Assembly: GCF_014202115.1 (NCBI RefSeq)
Contig: NZ_JACHFW010000003.1
Span: 62,001 to 126,000 of the forward strand
Source: Catenibacillus scindens
GTDB lineage: Bacteria > Bacillota > Clostridia > Lachnospirales > Lachnospiraceae
Length of the DNA stretch: 64,000 bases
Reading direction: 5' to 3'
The stretch's first letter is position 1, and the number at the start of each line of letters is the position of its first letter. The notes below the pieces were generated by a model that was given only the letters and a program-made list of their open reading frames with translations, was not told the DNA's origin and searched no databases. This document shows, piece after piece, positions 52,817 through 61,275 of the stretch. The translations under genes and the position numbers were made by a program.

Positions 52817-52854
52817 AAGCCAGCCCTGTGAGAAAATTCTCACGGAGCTGGCTT
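52817..52854. terminator. Terminator after binding-protein fragment
   Basis: AAGCCAGC (52817-52824) pairs with GCTGGCTT (52847-52854), with inner TGTGAGAA/TTCTCACG. It is bidirectional, facing the ArsC/Spx-like gene. Confidence 0.75.
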
Positions 52855-52874
52855 AATTTATCCTGCGGACTCAT

Positions 52875-53228
52875 TTACAGCAATTTTTCTTCCCACTCGC
52901 CCTCTTTAAATCCTACGAGAACGAAGTCATCACCCACAATAATGGGCCGCTTTACCATCATCCCGTCGGTGGCCAGAAGATCATACATTTCCTCATCGCT
53001 CATCTGGGGAAGTTTATCTTTCAGACACATTTCTTTATACAGTTTTCCACTGGTATTAAAAAACTTTTTCAAAGGCAGGCCGCTTATTTGATGCCATGCT
53101 TTCAGTTCTTCTGCAGAAGGATTATTTTCCACAATGTGGCGGTCCTCAAAATCAACGCCGTGGCTTTCCAGCCACTTTTTTGCCCGAATACAAGTAGAAC
53201 ACTTTGGATATTGAATAAATTTTATCAT
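52875..53228 (-). CDS. ArsC/Spx family protein
   Basis: The 117-aa thioredoxin-fold protein has C-S-T-C near residues 10-13 (YPKCSTCIRAKKWLE), the redox motif, and a typical ArsC/Spx end (MVKRPIIVGDDFVLVGFKEGEW, with the RP pair). Length and sequence fit YffB/Spx-like proteins rather than a dedicated arsenate reductase; no ars genes are nearby. It overlaps the upstream cytidylate-kinase-like gene by 4 bp, so the two act in one unit. Confidence 0.85.
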   Translation of the reverse strand: MIKFIQYPKCSTCIRAKKWLESHGVDFEDRHIVENNPSAEELKAWHQISGLPLKKFFNTSGKLYKEMCLKDKLPQMSDEEMYDLLATDGMMVKRPIIVGDDFVLVGFKEGEWEEKLL

Positions 53229-53860
53229 TTGTTTCCTCCTTCTGTCTGATGGGCAAACCAGACCTGACTATAATCATAAACAACTTCTACCAGATCTTTT
53301 ATTGGAATCCCAGACGTATTGACACATAAATGATACCCTTCTCGGCTTCCCCATTTCACTGAGGTAAAAAGACGGCGGTAGCGGGCCCTCCCACTATCTA
53401 CCTGGCGGATCTTCTTTTCCAGTTCTTTGTCCGAATAATGCTCGCCCTCCGGCTCCCGCTGGCGGCACCGCTCCATCTTGGACGGCATATCCGCATAAAC
53501 AAAGAGATTAAAGGGCCTGTAGTCCTTCAAAATAATATCCGCACACCGGCCAACAATCACACAGTCATCTTTCTGTGCCATCTCCTGTAAGATCTCATGC
53601 TGTGCCGCAAAAATATGAATCTGATTCTCATTATTCGGCAGAGAATAGAGAGAAAATGTCCTCCCATAATGAATCGGATAAGACTGTATCCTGTTTTCCA
53701 TAACCCCCTGCACATAACTCTGAGCCAGTCCGCTCTTCTGAGCGATAGCGGTGACGATTTCATTATCGTAATAAGCTACTCCCATACGCTCCGCCAGCCT
53801 CTTACCAAGCTCGCGTCCGCCGCTTCCAAATTCACGGCTGATTGTTATTATACGGCGCAT
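53225..53860 (-). CDS. Cytidylate kinase-like protein, paralogue
   Basis: The 211-aa product has P-loop variant SREFGSGGRELGKRLAERMGVAYYDNEIV, DDCVIVGRCADIIL, FNLFVYADMPSKMERCRQRE and KWGSREGYHLCVNTSGIPI. It is clearly homologous to the protein at 51240 with the same motif order. RBS CGAGGAGGG. It forms an operon with the ArsC/Spx-like gene. Function in this family is not established; both copies sit next to drug-exporter genes here. Confidence 0.82.
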   Translation of the reverse strand: MRRIITISREFGSGGRELGKRLAERMGVAYYDNEIVTAIAQKSGLAQSYVQGVMENRIQSYPIHYGRTFSLYSLPNNENQIHIFAAQHEILQEMAQKDDCVIVGRCADIILKDYRPFNLFVYADMPSKMERCRQREPEGEHYSDKELEKKIRQVDSGRARYRRLFTSVKWGSREGYHLCVNTSGIPIKDLVEVVYDYSQVWFAHQTEGGNK

Positions 53861-53925
53861 TCGCGCATCCCTCCTCGCTATTTAAATACTGCCAAAGCAG
53901 ATTCCTCTTTTTTATATTATACCAC

Positions 53926-53941
53926 GCCTGCGGCCGCAGGC
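53926..53941. repeat. GC-rich palindrome
   Basis: GCCTGCGGCCGCAGGC, a perfect 16-bp dyad upstream of the kinase-like gene. A second perfect hairpin, ATAGTAGCCAC/GTGGCTACTAT, lies at 54017-54041; it includes the MATE stop codon and probably terminates that gene. Confidence 0.6.
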
Positions 53942-54037
53942 ATAGTAGGACTCCGCCCGGATACGTACTTTTGCGCACATGAATGCTCCCTTCAGCCGCC
54001 GCGCAAAAGACCCGTTATAGTAGCCACAGAGTGGCTA

Positions 54038-55390
54038 CTATGCCCGGACATCGACATCCGGCTGGTGAAGTTCCTTCCTGAATTTCATTAAAATGATAAA
54101 GGCCAGGATTGCTGCCAGTACAGCCGTCACCGGAAGGTTCAGCCAGATACCTGTAAGTCCCAAAGGCCACAGGACTGCCACTAAGATCACCGGAAACACC
54201 AACGCTGTGGCTACGGAAATAATAGAAGCCGGAAGGGGCTTTTCTACAGCCAGCATATAACTCTGTGTGGCAAAAGAAAACCACCGGGTAACATATGTGA
54301 TACAAAACAGCCCCAGGGCCCCTGCCGCCATGGCAATAAATTCTTCCCCTTCGCCGCTCATAAATAACCGGGCCAACATTTCCGGGAACAGAAGAATAAC
54401 CACAAAAGCAGCCAATGATACAATGGCGCTGGCAATAAAGCAGCATTTTTCAATAGCGCGGACTCTTGAATATTTTCCTGCTCCCCAGTTATAGCCCACA
54501 GCCGGCTGAAGGGAATCGCACATACCGTAAAGCAACGGTTGTATAAAGCCATCCACATACATTAAAATACCGTAAACGGATACGGCCCGCTCACCGCCAA
54601 GGCGAACAAGGATAAAGTTCAACAGGATAGATGTAATACGTCCCGCGATATTATTGAGAAAGTTTGGACTGCCACAGGCAATAATCTGCCGGATCATGGC
54701 CCATGAAAAACGCGGGCGGCAAAAACGCAGTGTCGCTTTGCCACGAATAAACGGGATCAGAGCCAGACAGGCGGAAGCAATCATACCAAGGCATGTAGCC
54801 AGCGCCGCCCCCCAAATGCCAAAGCCAAAAACCCCCAGGAACAGAAATTCCAAAGTACCGCTGAGAACAGACATAAAAATATTTAGAAACATACTGCCCC
54901 GAATAATGCCGCTGATCCGCAAAAAATTATCCATAGCAAAAACAATCGTTGTCACTGGCGAACATATAGCATATACACGCAGGTACTGCAGCGCAAACTC
55001 TGCGAACTCACCTTCCGCTCCCATAAGCCGCATCAACAGCGGAGCGGCAGCAAAAAGAACCGCGCCAACAATAATGCCGGCCATAAAAATCATCAGACAT
55101 GCGCAGGTAAATATATTATTGGCCTCTTTATCCAGCTTTCGTCCAAGACTCACAGATATGGGAACCGCCGAACCGACACCAATTAAATCTGCCAGAGAAA
55201 AATTAATAATAACAAAGGGCATGGCCAGATTGAGGGCCGCAAATTCTGTAGCGCCCAAAAACTGTCCGACAAAAATGCCATCAAACATTTGATATAGCGC
55301 TGACGCCAGCATACTTACAGCCCCCGGTATCGCCGCGATAAAAAACATCCTCAGGGGCGGTGTATTGGCAAATAACTTATGGGAATCCAT
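54038..55390 (-). CDS. MATE family efflux transporter
   Basis: The 450-aa protein has 12 predicted membrane segments. IPGAVSMLASALYQMFDGIFVGQFLGATEFAALNLAMP and DLIGVGSAVPISVSLG are of the MepA/DinF-like type; LIPFIRGKATLRF sits at the central loop. RBS AAGGAAGG. It lies 16 bp downstream of a MarR gene in the same direction, so it is probably an inducible multidrug efflux pump under MarR autoregulation. It is distinct from the MATE at 7001. Confidence 0.9.
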   Translation of the reverse strand: MDSHKLFANTPPLRMFFIAAIPGAVSMLASALYQMFDGIFVGQFLGATEFAALNLAMPFVIINFSLADLIGVGSAVPISVSLGRKLDKEANNIFTCACLMIFMAGIIVGAVLFAAAPLLMRLMGAEGEFAEFALQYLRVYAICSPVTTIVFAMDNFLRISGIIRGSMFLNIFMSVLSGTLEFLFLGVFGFGIWGAALATCLGMIASACLALIPFIRGKATLRFCRPRFSWAMIRQIIACGSPNFLNNIAGRITSILLNFILVRLGGERAVSVYGILMYVDGFIQPLLYGMCDSLQPAVGYNWGAGKYSRVRAIEKCCFIASAIVSLAAFVVILLFPEMLARLFMSGEGEEFIAMAAGALGLFCITYVTRWFSFATQSYMLAVEKPLPASIISVATALVFPVILVAVLWPLGLTGIWLNLPVTAVLAAILAFIILMKFRKELHQPDVDVRA

Positions 55391-55406
55391 AAAAAATTCC
55401 TTCCTT

Positions 55407-55850
55407 TCATCCTAAAATATGTCTGTGAAAAGCTGCTTCCAGATTTCCCGCGAAACAGTCCATAGCCTCCACAAATTCCGGAGAAAATTTTTCCAGAGTT
55501 TCCCGCAGAGCTTCCTGCTCCGCAACGTAGAGTTTTTCAACCAGACTATGGGTATACTTTTTCCCTTCTTCAGTCAGGCAAATGATCTTCTCCCGCCTTT
55601 TTTTACCTGGGATAAGGGTAATGTACCCAGCTTCTGTCAGTTCATGGACCACGGTATTGATGGTGGTCTTGGGAATAAGCCAATCCTCGCAGATCTGTTT
55701 CTGAGAATGGGCTTCCCCATCGTCCAGGGCATACAGCAGGGCCAGCATATTTTCATTAATGCCCAGCTTCCTCGCGCAAAGGTAGTATCCCCCGTCAATT
55801 TTGTTAATGGCGATCATCAGATGTCGTATGGCTTCATAGGAATCCTCCAA
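55407..55850 (-). CDS. MarR family regulator of MATE operon
   Basis: The product is about 147 aa. The winged helix is at about residues 40-110 (HSQKQICEDWLIPKTTINTVVHELTEAGYITLIPGKKRREKIICLTEEGKKY). The start is uncertain: a TTG at 55850 or GTG at 55853 follows GGGGGT; a longer frame to 55901 would run through the operator. The palindrome at 55880-55891 immediately upstream suggests autorepression of this gene and the MATE transporter. Confidence 0.8.
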   Translation of the reverse strand: MEDSYEAIRHLMIAINKIDGGYYLCARKLGINENMLALLYALDDGEAHSQKQICEDWLIPKTTINTVVHELTEAGYITLIPGKKRREKIICLTEEGKKYTHSLVEKLYVAEQEALRETLEKFSPEFVEAMDCFAGNLEAAFHRHILG

Positions 55851-55879
55851 CACAGCACCCCCAATCCAAAAAATTAAAG

Positions 55880-55920
55880 TACGAATTCGTATCATAGCCA
55901 ATATAATACTATTTCGTACT
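55880..55920. promoter_or_regulatory. MarR operator candidate
   Basis: Perfect palindrome TACGAATTCGTA (55880-55891) plus the half-site TTCGTACT at 55913-55920, overlapping AT-rich promoter sequence of the MarR-MATE operon. Confidence 0.65.
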
Positions 55921-56114
55921 GTATGTCAAGCCTTTTATCCAAAGCAGCAGCGATAAAGCCTGAAAAGCGGGCTGAATTGCAAATGCAGCGTGGAGGAGAC
56001 TGTAAATAGTAATGCGCAAATAGCCGCTTCGCTCAGCTCTTGCTATCTTATCCCTGTTGTGTTACATTTATACAGGATGGATTATTTTCCATCTTTTTTT
56101 GCAGCGCTGTTAAG

Positions 56115-56330
56115 TGAATTTCCGCGCGGATCATTTTCCGGCGGACGTTTTAAAAGGGAACAAAAGTGGAAATCTTTGGCGATCCGGTCACTGTGATCAT
56201 GGAATCTGTTTTTAAATAGGTCATTGCAGAAAGAGCGTTCACCTCTCCGGCAAAAGCCGGCAGGATGCTTCAGTATGTGAGAAGGCAAAAACAGGTGTTG
56301 ATGTGTAAGCCAGGAAACCTGCTTAACAGT
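56115..56330 (+). promoter_or_regulatory. Cobalamin riboswitch (aptamer)
   Basis: Upstream of the corrinoid importer. The diagnostic pieces are in order: TAAAAGGGAA (56151-56160) followed by GTGGAAATC, CACTGTGA (about 56190), and the B12 box AGCCAGGAAACCTGCTT (56308-56324). Peripheral stems (CCGGCAAAAGCCGG near 56252) fit the large arms. Boundaries are approximate. The stretch 55921-56114 has no gene. Confidence 0.88.
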
Positions 56331-56334
56331 GGAA

Positions 56335-56483
56335 GATGAAGCTTCCGAGTAAAGCGTACATCGGTTTTTGCGGGAGAAGTGCGCCCATAAACGGCACCTG
56401 CGCCTGCAAAACACTTGCGGGAAGCTTTCATCATGTATAACTTTAACGCCTCAATCTGAGGCAGGGTTTTATGATGAAAGGAG
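56335..56483 (+). promoter_or_regulatory. Riboswitch expression platform hiding the btuF-type RBS
   Basis: CTTTCATCAT (56425-56434) can pair with ATGATGAAAG (56471-56480), which contains the first part of the RBS AAAGGAG (56477-56483), with inner stem GCCTCA/TGAGGC (56448-56462). Alternatively GATGAAGCTTCC (56335-56346) pairs with GGAAGCTTTCATC (56420-56432), releasing the RBS. The two folds are mutually exclusive, so translation is the likely control point. Confidence 0.65.
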
Positions 56484-56490
56484 AAAAAAC

Positions 56491-57633
56491 ATGAAAACCA
56501 AAACATTAACCCACCTGGCCCTGACAATCCTCCTGACCGCAGGCCTCACTGTGTCTTCCGCAGGCTGCGGCAGCACAGCCGGCAGCAATGGCAGCGGCAG
56601 CGGCGACGCAGGCCGTATCGACGCCCAGAGCGTTCGTGCTGACAATCAGGCGGACAGCCAGACTTCTTCCGCCGGCGGCAGCGGCGAAACAGTTCAGATC
56701 AGCAGTGAGACCGGTCAAAACAACGGCCTGCGCACTGAGTATCCTCTCACAATGACCACCTACGGACCGGATGGCCAGGAATATTCCATGGTCTTTGAAA
56801 AGGCTCCTGAAAAAGTGGTCGCCGTCTATCAGGGATGTATCGAGACGCTTCTCGCCCTTGGTCTGGAAGACCACATTGTGGCCACCGCCGGACTTGACAA
56901 TGAGGTGCCCGATAATCTTAAAGCGGCATTCTCTTCCACCAATTATCTGGATGAATTTACCCCTTCCAAAGAAACAGTGACTATGCTTGAACCGGATATG
57001 ATCTTTTCCTGGAGTTCTTACTTTAGAGAAGATACCCTTGGAAGTCCGGATGAATGGATCGGCAGCGGCACTAACGTTTACATCAATACAAACACTGCGG
57101 TAAGCAGCGATTCTCTTGAAAATGAATTTGATGATATTCTAAACATTGGCAAAATCTTTGACGTTCAGGACAGGGCACAGGCCATTGTGGACGAAATGAA
57201 AAATACCATTAATACTGTCAAGGAAATGGCCGAAGAACAGTCCAGCAGCCCATCTGTCCTGGTTATTGAAAATTTAAACGGCACCTTTACCAATTACGGA
57301 GCCTCCAGCATTGCCGGGGATATGGTCACCCAGCTTGGCGGTACGCTTGCCAATCCCGACGCTCCCACCCTGGGCGAAGAGGACATTATCGCCGCAGATC
57401 CGGATGTGATTTTTGTGGTCTACATGCCATACGCCGGGGATGACCCGGAAACAGTAAAACAGGAACATCTGGACAATATTTTGGCGGATGATACTTTCGC
57501 CAGCCTTTCAGCGGTACAGGATAGTCGTGTCGTTCCCATAATGCTCAGTGAAATCTACGCCAGCGCCACCCGCACCCAGGATGGCATTGAAATCATCGCC
57601 CAGGGACTTTACCCGGATCTTTCCCTGGATTAA
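56491..57633 (+). CDS. Corrinoid ABC importer binding lipoprotein (BtuF-like)
   Basis: The 380-aa lipoprotein has signal peptide then lipobox SAGC (Cys about 26), a Gly/Ser/Asn/Asp-rich linker (about 27-75), and a family-III (BtuF/FepB) fold: EKVVAVYQGCIETLLALGLEDHIVATAG, DMIFSWSSYF, EQAQ-like helix and DPDVIFVVYMP. Sequence alone cannot separate corrinoid from heme or siderophore binding, but the cobalamin riboswitch upstream makes corrinoid the best call. The start at 56491 follows AAAGGAG. First gene of a three-gene importer. Confidence 0.85.
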   Translation: MKTKTLTHLALTILLTAGLTVSSAGCGSTAGSNGSGSGDAGRIDAQSVRADNQADSQTSSAGGSGETVQISSETGQNNGLRTEYPLTMTTYGPDGQEYSMVFEKAPEKVVAVYQGCIETLLALGLEDHIVATAGLDNEVPDNLKAAFSSTNYLDEFTPSKETVTMLEPDMIFSWSSYFREDTLGSPDEWIGSGTNVYINTNTAVSSDSLENEFDDILNIGKIFDVQDRAQAIVDEMKNTINTVKEMAEEQSSSPSVLVIENLNGTFTNYGASSIAGDMVTQLGGTLANPDAPTLGEEDIIAADPDVIFVVYMPYAGDDPETVKQEHLDNILADDTFASLSAVQDSRVVPIMLSEIYASATRTQDGIEIIAQGLYPDLSLD

Positions 57634-57642
57634 AGGTGCGCC

Positions 57643-58701
57643 ATGAAAGAAAAACGCTTAAAGGCACCGGGTTTTACCGTTGTCCTTATCAACCTCGCGT
57701 CAGGGTTGGTTCTGTCCATTCTCGTATCTGTCACCTTTGGCAACGCAGATATTTCTATTAAAAATGTATACCAGGTGATCATCTGCCAGATTTCCGGCAG
57801 ACAGTGGTTCACAGAATTTTCCTCCGGTGCCGTCCATGACGTTGTATGGCTGATCCGCCTGCCAAGAGTGCTTATGGCTGCAGCCGTAGGCATGGGGCTG
57901 TCTGTATGCGGATGCGTTATGCAGGCTGTCGTCAAAAATCCTCTGGCCGATCCGTACGTTCTCGGAGTCTCCTCCGGCGCCTATCTGGGCGCCTCGGCGG
58001 CTGTCATCCTCGGCCTTGGAGCTGTTTTGGGAAGCAATTCCATGGGAATCATGGCTTTTGCAGGCGCTATCCTCGCCTCCTTTGCCGTGATGGCCATTTC
58101 CGGTATCGGCGGTTTCCAGAGCGCCGCCCGCCTTGTTCTGTCGGGCATGGCTATCAGCACCATCTGCTCAGCCTTTGCCAATTTTCTCATTTACATAGCC
58201 AACGACAGGGATGCTATCACCCAGATCTCCTACTGGAGCATGGGAAGCCTTGCCCCTTCCGACTGGGACAATATGCCAGTCACTCTGATTATTATGATCC
58301 TTGGCACAGCCATTTTCTGGACACAATACCGGAATCTTGACCTTATGCTCCTGGGAGATGAAACTGCGGTCACACTGGGGACAGATCTTCGCCGCTCCCG
58401 CATTGCCTATATGCTTCTGACCGCCTTTATGGTAGGCTTTGCCGTATGCTGCGCGGGGATGATCGGATTTGTGGGCCTGATCATCCCCCACGCCATGCGG
58501 ATGGTATTCGGCACAGGACATAAACATCTGATTCCCCTGTGCGCCCTCACAGGAGGCATTTTTCTCATCTGGGCTGACGTGGCCTGCCGGATCATCCTTG
58601 ATTACGCCGAGCTTCCCATCGGTATACTTATATCTCTCATCGGAGCCCCGTGCTTTATTTACCTTATGATCCGAAGTGCTTTTGGAGGTGGACGCAAATG
58701 A
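57643..58701 (+). CDS. Corrinoid ABC importer permease (BtuC/FecCD family)
   Basis: The 352-aa protein has about ten membrane segments. RLPRVLMAAAVGMGLSVCGCVMQAVVKNPLADPYVLGVSSGAYLGA is the FecCD signature, and CAGMIGFVGLIIPHAMRMVFG is the second. The start is 10 bp after the binding-protein stop. Together with the ATPase it forms a BtuCD-type importer. Confidence 0.92.
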   Translation: MKEKRLKAPGFTVVLINLASGLVLSILVSVTFGNADISIKNVYQVIICQISGRQWFTEFSSGAVHDVVWLIRLPRVLMAAAVGMGLSVCGCVMQAVVKNPLADPYVLGVSSGAYLGASAAVILGLGAVLGSNSMGIMAFAGAILASFAVMAISGIGGFQSAARLVLSGMAISTICSAFANFLIYIANDRDAITQISYWSMGSLAPSDWDNMPVTLIIMILGTAIFWTQYRNLDLMLLGDETAVTLGTDLRRSRIAYMLLTAFMVGFAVCCAGMIGFVGLIIPHAMRMVFGTGHKHLIPLCALTGGIFLIWADVACRIILDYAELPIGILISLIGAPCFIYLMIRSAFGGGRK

Positions 58702-59459
58702 ATATTACTGCTCAAAACATCCGCCGCTCCTTCGGGGCCCATGAAATTTTAAAAGGCGTTGATATCAGCAGCCGCCCCGGCGAATTTGTAGGGCTTATCG
58801 GCCCTAACGGCAGCGGCAAATCCACCCTGTTAAAATGTATCTACCGGATTTTAAAGCCAGACGCCGGACAGATTTTTCTCGACCAGTGTGATCTAAGCCG
58901 CTTAACCGTCCGGGAGTCCGCCAGAAAAATGGGCGTTGTAGCCCAGCACAATCAATATAACTTTGATTTTACTGTCAAAGACATCGTTCTTATGGGCCGG
59001 GCTCCCCACAAAAAGCCTCTGGACCGGGACAATGCCGCGGATTATGCCATTGTCCGGAAATCTCTGGAAAAGACCGGTATGTCAGCCTTCGCTGACCGCA
59101 GCTTTTCCACCCTGTCCGGCGGCGAGCAGCAGCGGGTCATTCTCGCACGGGCCCTGGCTCAGCAGACCCCCTGCCTGATCCTGGATGAGCCTACTAATCA
59201 TCTGGACATCACCCATCAGATCCAGCTTATGAAAATAGTCAAAGAGCTGAAGCTTTCTGTAATCGCCGCCATCCACGATCTGAATATTGCCGCCATGTTT
59301 TGTGACCGGATCTACGGCATCAAAGGCGGAAAAATTGTGGGCGAGGGCACGCCGGAAAACCTGCTGACCCCGGAATTTATCAGAGAAGTTTACGGCGTGG
59401 AAACGGAAATTGTCCATGACCGCCACGGACAGATGCATATTTTATTTACCGGGCTCTAA
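58698..59459 (+). CDS. Corrinoid ABC importer ATPase (BtuD-like)
   Basis: The 253-aa ATPase has Walker A GPNGSGKST (about 35-43), Q-loop VVAQHNQYNFDFTVKDIV, signature LSGGEQQRV (about 140), Walker B LILDEPTNHLD and switch His in AAIHDLNIAAMFCD. The start overlaps the permease stop by 4 bp. Family-typical for BtuD/FecE. Confidence 0.92.
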   Translation: MNITAQNIRRSFGAHEILKGVDISSRPGEFVGLIGPNGSGKSTLLKCIYRILKPDAGQIFLDQCDLSRLTVRESARKMGVVAQHNQYNFDFTVKDIVLMGRAPHKKPLDRDNAADYAIVRKSLEKTGMSAFADRSFSTLSGGEQQRVILARALAQQTPCLILDEPTNHLDITHQIQLMKIVKELKLSVIAAIHDLNIAAMFCDRIYGIKGGKIVGEGTPENLLTPEFIREVYGVETEIVHDRHGQMHILFTGL

Positions 59460-59463
59460 AAAA

Positions 59464-59491
59464 GAAGCAGGTGCCGTCTGGCACCTGCTTC
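59464..59491. terminator. Terminator of corrinoid importer operon
   Basis: GAAGCAGGTGCC (59464-59475) is perfectly complementary to GGCACCTGCTTC (59480-59491) with a 4-nt loop. There is little T-run on the plus strand; it also serves the convergent DUF1275 gene. Confidence 0.8.
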
Positions 59492-59502
59492 CTCATATAT
59501 CC

Positions 59503-60195
59503 CTAGCTCACAGCCTTTTCCCTGATGACTGCCCTTTTTGGCTCCTCGCCCATTACCGTAATAACCGCGGCGCTCCCCAGGGGCGCCAGGCAGCACAGGG
59601 CGGCCGGGGCGCCAATCGCCGTCGTCGCCAGAAATCCTGCGGCCACGCCGGTGTGGAAAAAGGTTAATGTCAATGTATAAAAAACAGCTTTTTCTCTCTG
59701 TTTCAGATCTTTTGTCCGAAAGTATTCCGTCCAGCCAAGAACGGTCTGTTTTATATTGTTCGTTGAAAATATGGTCGCACTGTTATAACCTTTGGCTCCG
59801 GAAAAAACGCCCCACTGGAAAGCTGTAATAAAAAATACCGGATACAGGGCCAAAATATCATTCATCTTCTCCGGAAGAATGGCGGCCGCCAAAATGCCCA
59901 CGGCTTCCACAAAGAAACAAAGACGGCGCATCTTCCCTTTACTCAGAGATTTGCCAAGAAGAAAAGAGGCCACAATGGCGCAGATATAAATGGCCAGCCC
60001 GCCAACACGGATCAGAAGTTCCTGCCACTGACCGCCAAGTCCTTCCATGACCGCCTCGATAAGATTGCCGGTCTGGGCCGAACCGAAATTCCCGCCCCTC
60101 AAAAACATGGCGTAGGCCCCAAGAAAGCCGCCGACGAGGCACATATTATAATGGAGTGCTGTATCATTTTCTTTTTTTAACCAATTCACTTTCAA
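59503..60195 (-). CDS. DUF1275 (YoaK-type) membrane protein
   Basis: The 230-aa protein has six or seven membrane segments. GGFLGAYAMFLRGGNFGSAQTGNLIEAVM is the DUF1275 signature (aGFvDai...g..f.s.mTGN), and GVFSGAKGYNSATIFSTNNIKQTV is the conserved second block. Transport activity has been proposed for the family but the substrate is unknown. It is divergent from a LysR regulator, which may control it. Confidence 0.85.
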   Translation of the reverse strand: MKVNWLKKENDTALHYNMCLVGGFLGAYAMFLRGGNFGSAQTGNLIEAVMEGLGGQWQELLIRVGGLAIYICAIVASFLLGKSLSKGKMRRLCFFVEAVGILAAAILPEKMNDILALYPVFFITAFQWGVFSGAKGYNSATIFSTNNIKQTVLGWTEYFRTKDLKQREKAVFYTLTLTFFHTGVAAGFLATTAIGAPAALCCLAPLGSAAVITVMGEEPKRAVIREKAVS

Positions 60196-60218
60196 TCACC
60201 GATTTTTATCTTAACACA

Positions 60219-60247
60219 TTGACCAAATAATTTAAAATACATATAAT
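60219..60247 (+). promoter_or_regulatory. Promoter of LysR gene
   Basis: TTGACC (60219-60224), 17-bp spacer, TATAAT (60242-60247). A second TATAAT-like box occurs at about 60257. Confidence 0.7.
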
Positions 60248-60282
60248 ATATGCTATATAATACTTGAAAGGTATGATAATTA

Positions 60283-61275
60283 ATGGAATTACGGACTCTC
60301 CACTATTTTCTCACCGTTGCAGCAGAACAAAATATCACTCACGCGGCCCGGAAACTGAATATTTCCCAGCCGCCATTGAGCCGCCAGCTCTCCCAGCTTG
60401 AAGAGGAACTTGGTGTTACTCTTTTTATTCGTGGGAAACGCCGTATCCAGCTCACTGAGGAAGGAAAATATCTGGCCCAGCAGGCCCAGCATATCCTTGA
60501 CATGGCTCAGCATACCGCCCAGCAGCTTGCCCAGATGAAAAGCCAGGAGGTTAAGGGCGTTCTCCTTTTAGGCATTACAGAGACATGCAGCGCTGGCGTC
60601 CTCCCCGGTATCCTCCCGCAATTTTCCAGGCTCTATCCTCATGTATCCTACAATATCTGGTGCGGCAGCAGCACTGACGTCAGCCAGAGGGTGGAACAGG
60701 GCCTTCTGGATATTGGCATTGTCCGGGAACCCATTTCCATGGAAAATCTGGAATTTTCCCGCATATCCCAGGAAGCCTGGATCGCCGTCGCTCCCAAAGG
60801 CCATCCCCTGGCGGCAAAAGGAAAGGCAGAAGTTGACATAAGATTTAGCGAGGTAATTCACTCAAAACCGGAGACGCCGCCGGCCACACTAGACCAGATC
60901 TGTCAGTACCCTCTGTTTATTCCCTCCCGCCAGCCCCTTCAAAATGAAGTCCACAACTGGCTCTCCACCAACGGCGGCTCCTACCAGATTATCGGCATGT
61001 ATAACCAGATTTCCAGTATCATTCCCCTTGTCGCCGGAAATATGGGCATTGCCATTGCCCCGCCTTCCATAAAAAAATATACCGATGACCGGAAGCTGGA
61101 CTACATAGATATTGCCTCGCCTTCACTGGTCACCGATATTTATATGATCTGTGCCCGCCGTAAACTGTTATCGGCCGGCGCCAGAGCCTTTTGGGATTTT
61201 ACAGCGCCTTCAGATAAACAATCCCGTCCCTTAAATCATCCAGGATACTCCCCTGAGAGTTATCCTGATCAATAA
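60283..61275 (+). CDS. LysR family transcriptional regulator
   Basis: The 330-aa product has an N-terminal winged HTH (1-60; MELRTLHYFLTVAAEQNITHAARKLNISQPPLSRQLSQLEEELGVTLF) and a two-lobed effector domain (about 92-305; GVLLLGITETCSAGVLPGILPQF, IGMYNQISSIIPLVAGNMGIAIAP). RBS GAAAGG is weak. The 3' end overlaps the convergent TIM-barrel gene by 77 bp. Likely targets are the divergent DUF1275 gene or itself. Confidence 0.9.
   Translation: MELRTLHYFLTVAAEQNITHAARKLNISQPPLSRQLSQLEEELGVTLFIRGKRRIQLTEEGKYLAQQAQHILDMAQHTAQQLAQMKSQEVKGVLLLGITETCSAGVLPGILPQFSRLYPHVSYNIWCGSSTDVSQRVEQGLLDIGIVREPISMENLEFSRISQEAWIAVAPKGHPLAAKGKAEVDIRFSEVIHSKPETPPATLDQICQYPLFIPSRQPLQNEVHNWLSTNGGSYQIIGMYNQISSIIPLVAGNMGIAIAPPSIKKYTDDRKLDYIDIASPSLVTDIYMICARRKLLSAGARAFWDFTAPSDKQSRPLNHPGYSPESYPDQ

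Noticed and set aside
52875-53228. Arsenate reductase of an arsenic resistance operon
   Set aside because: No arsR, arsB or acr3 gene is nearby; the sequence fits the broader ArsC/Spx family only.
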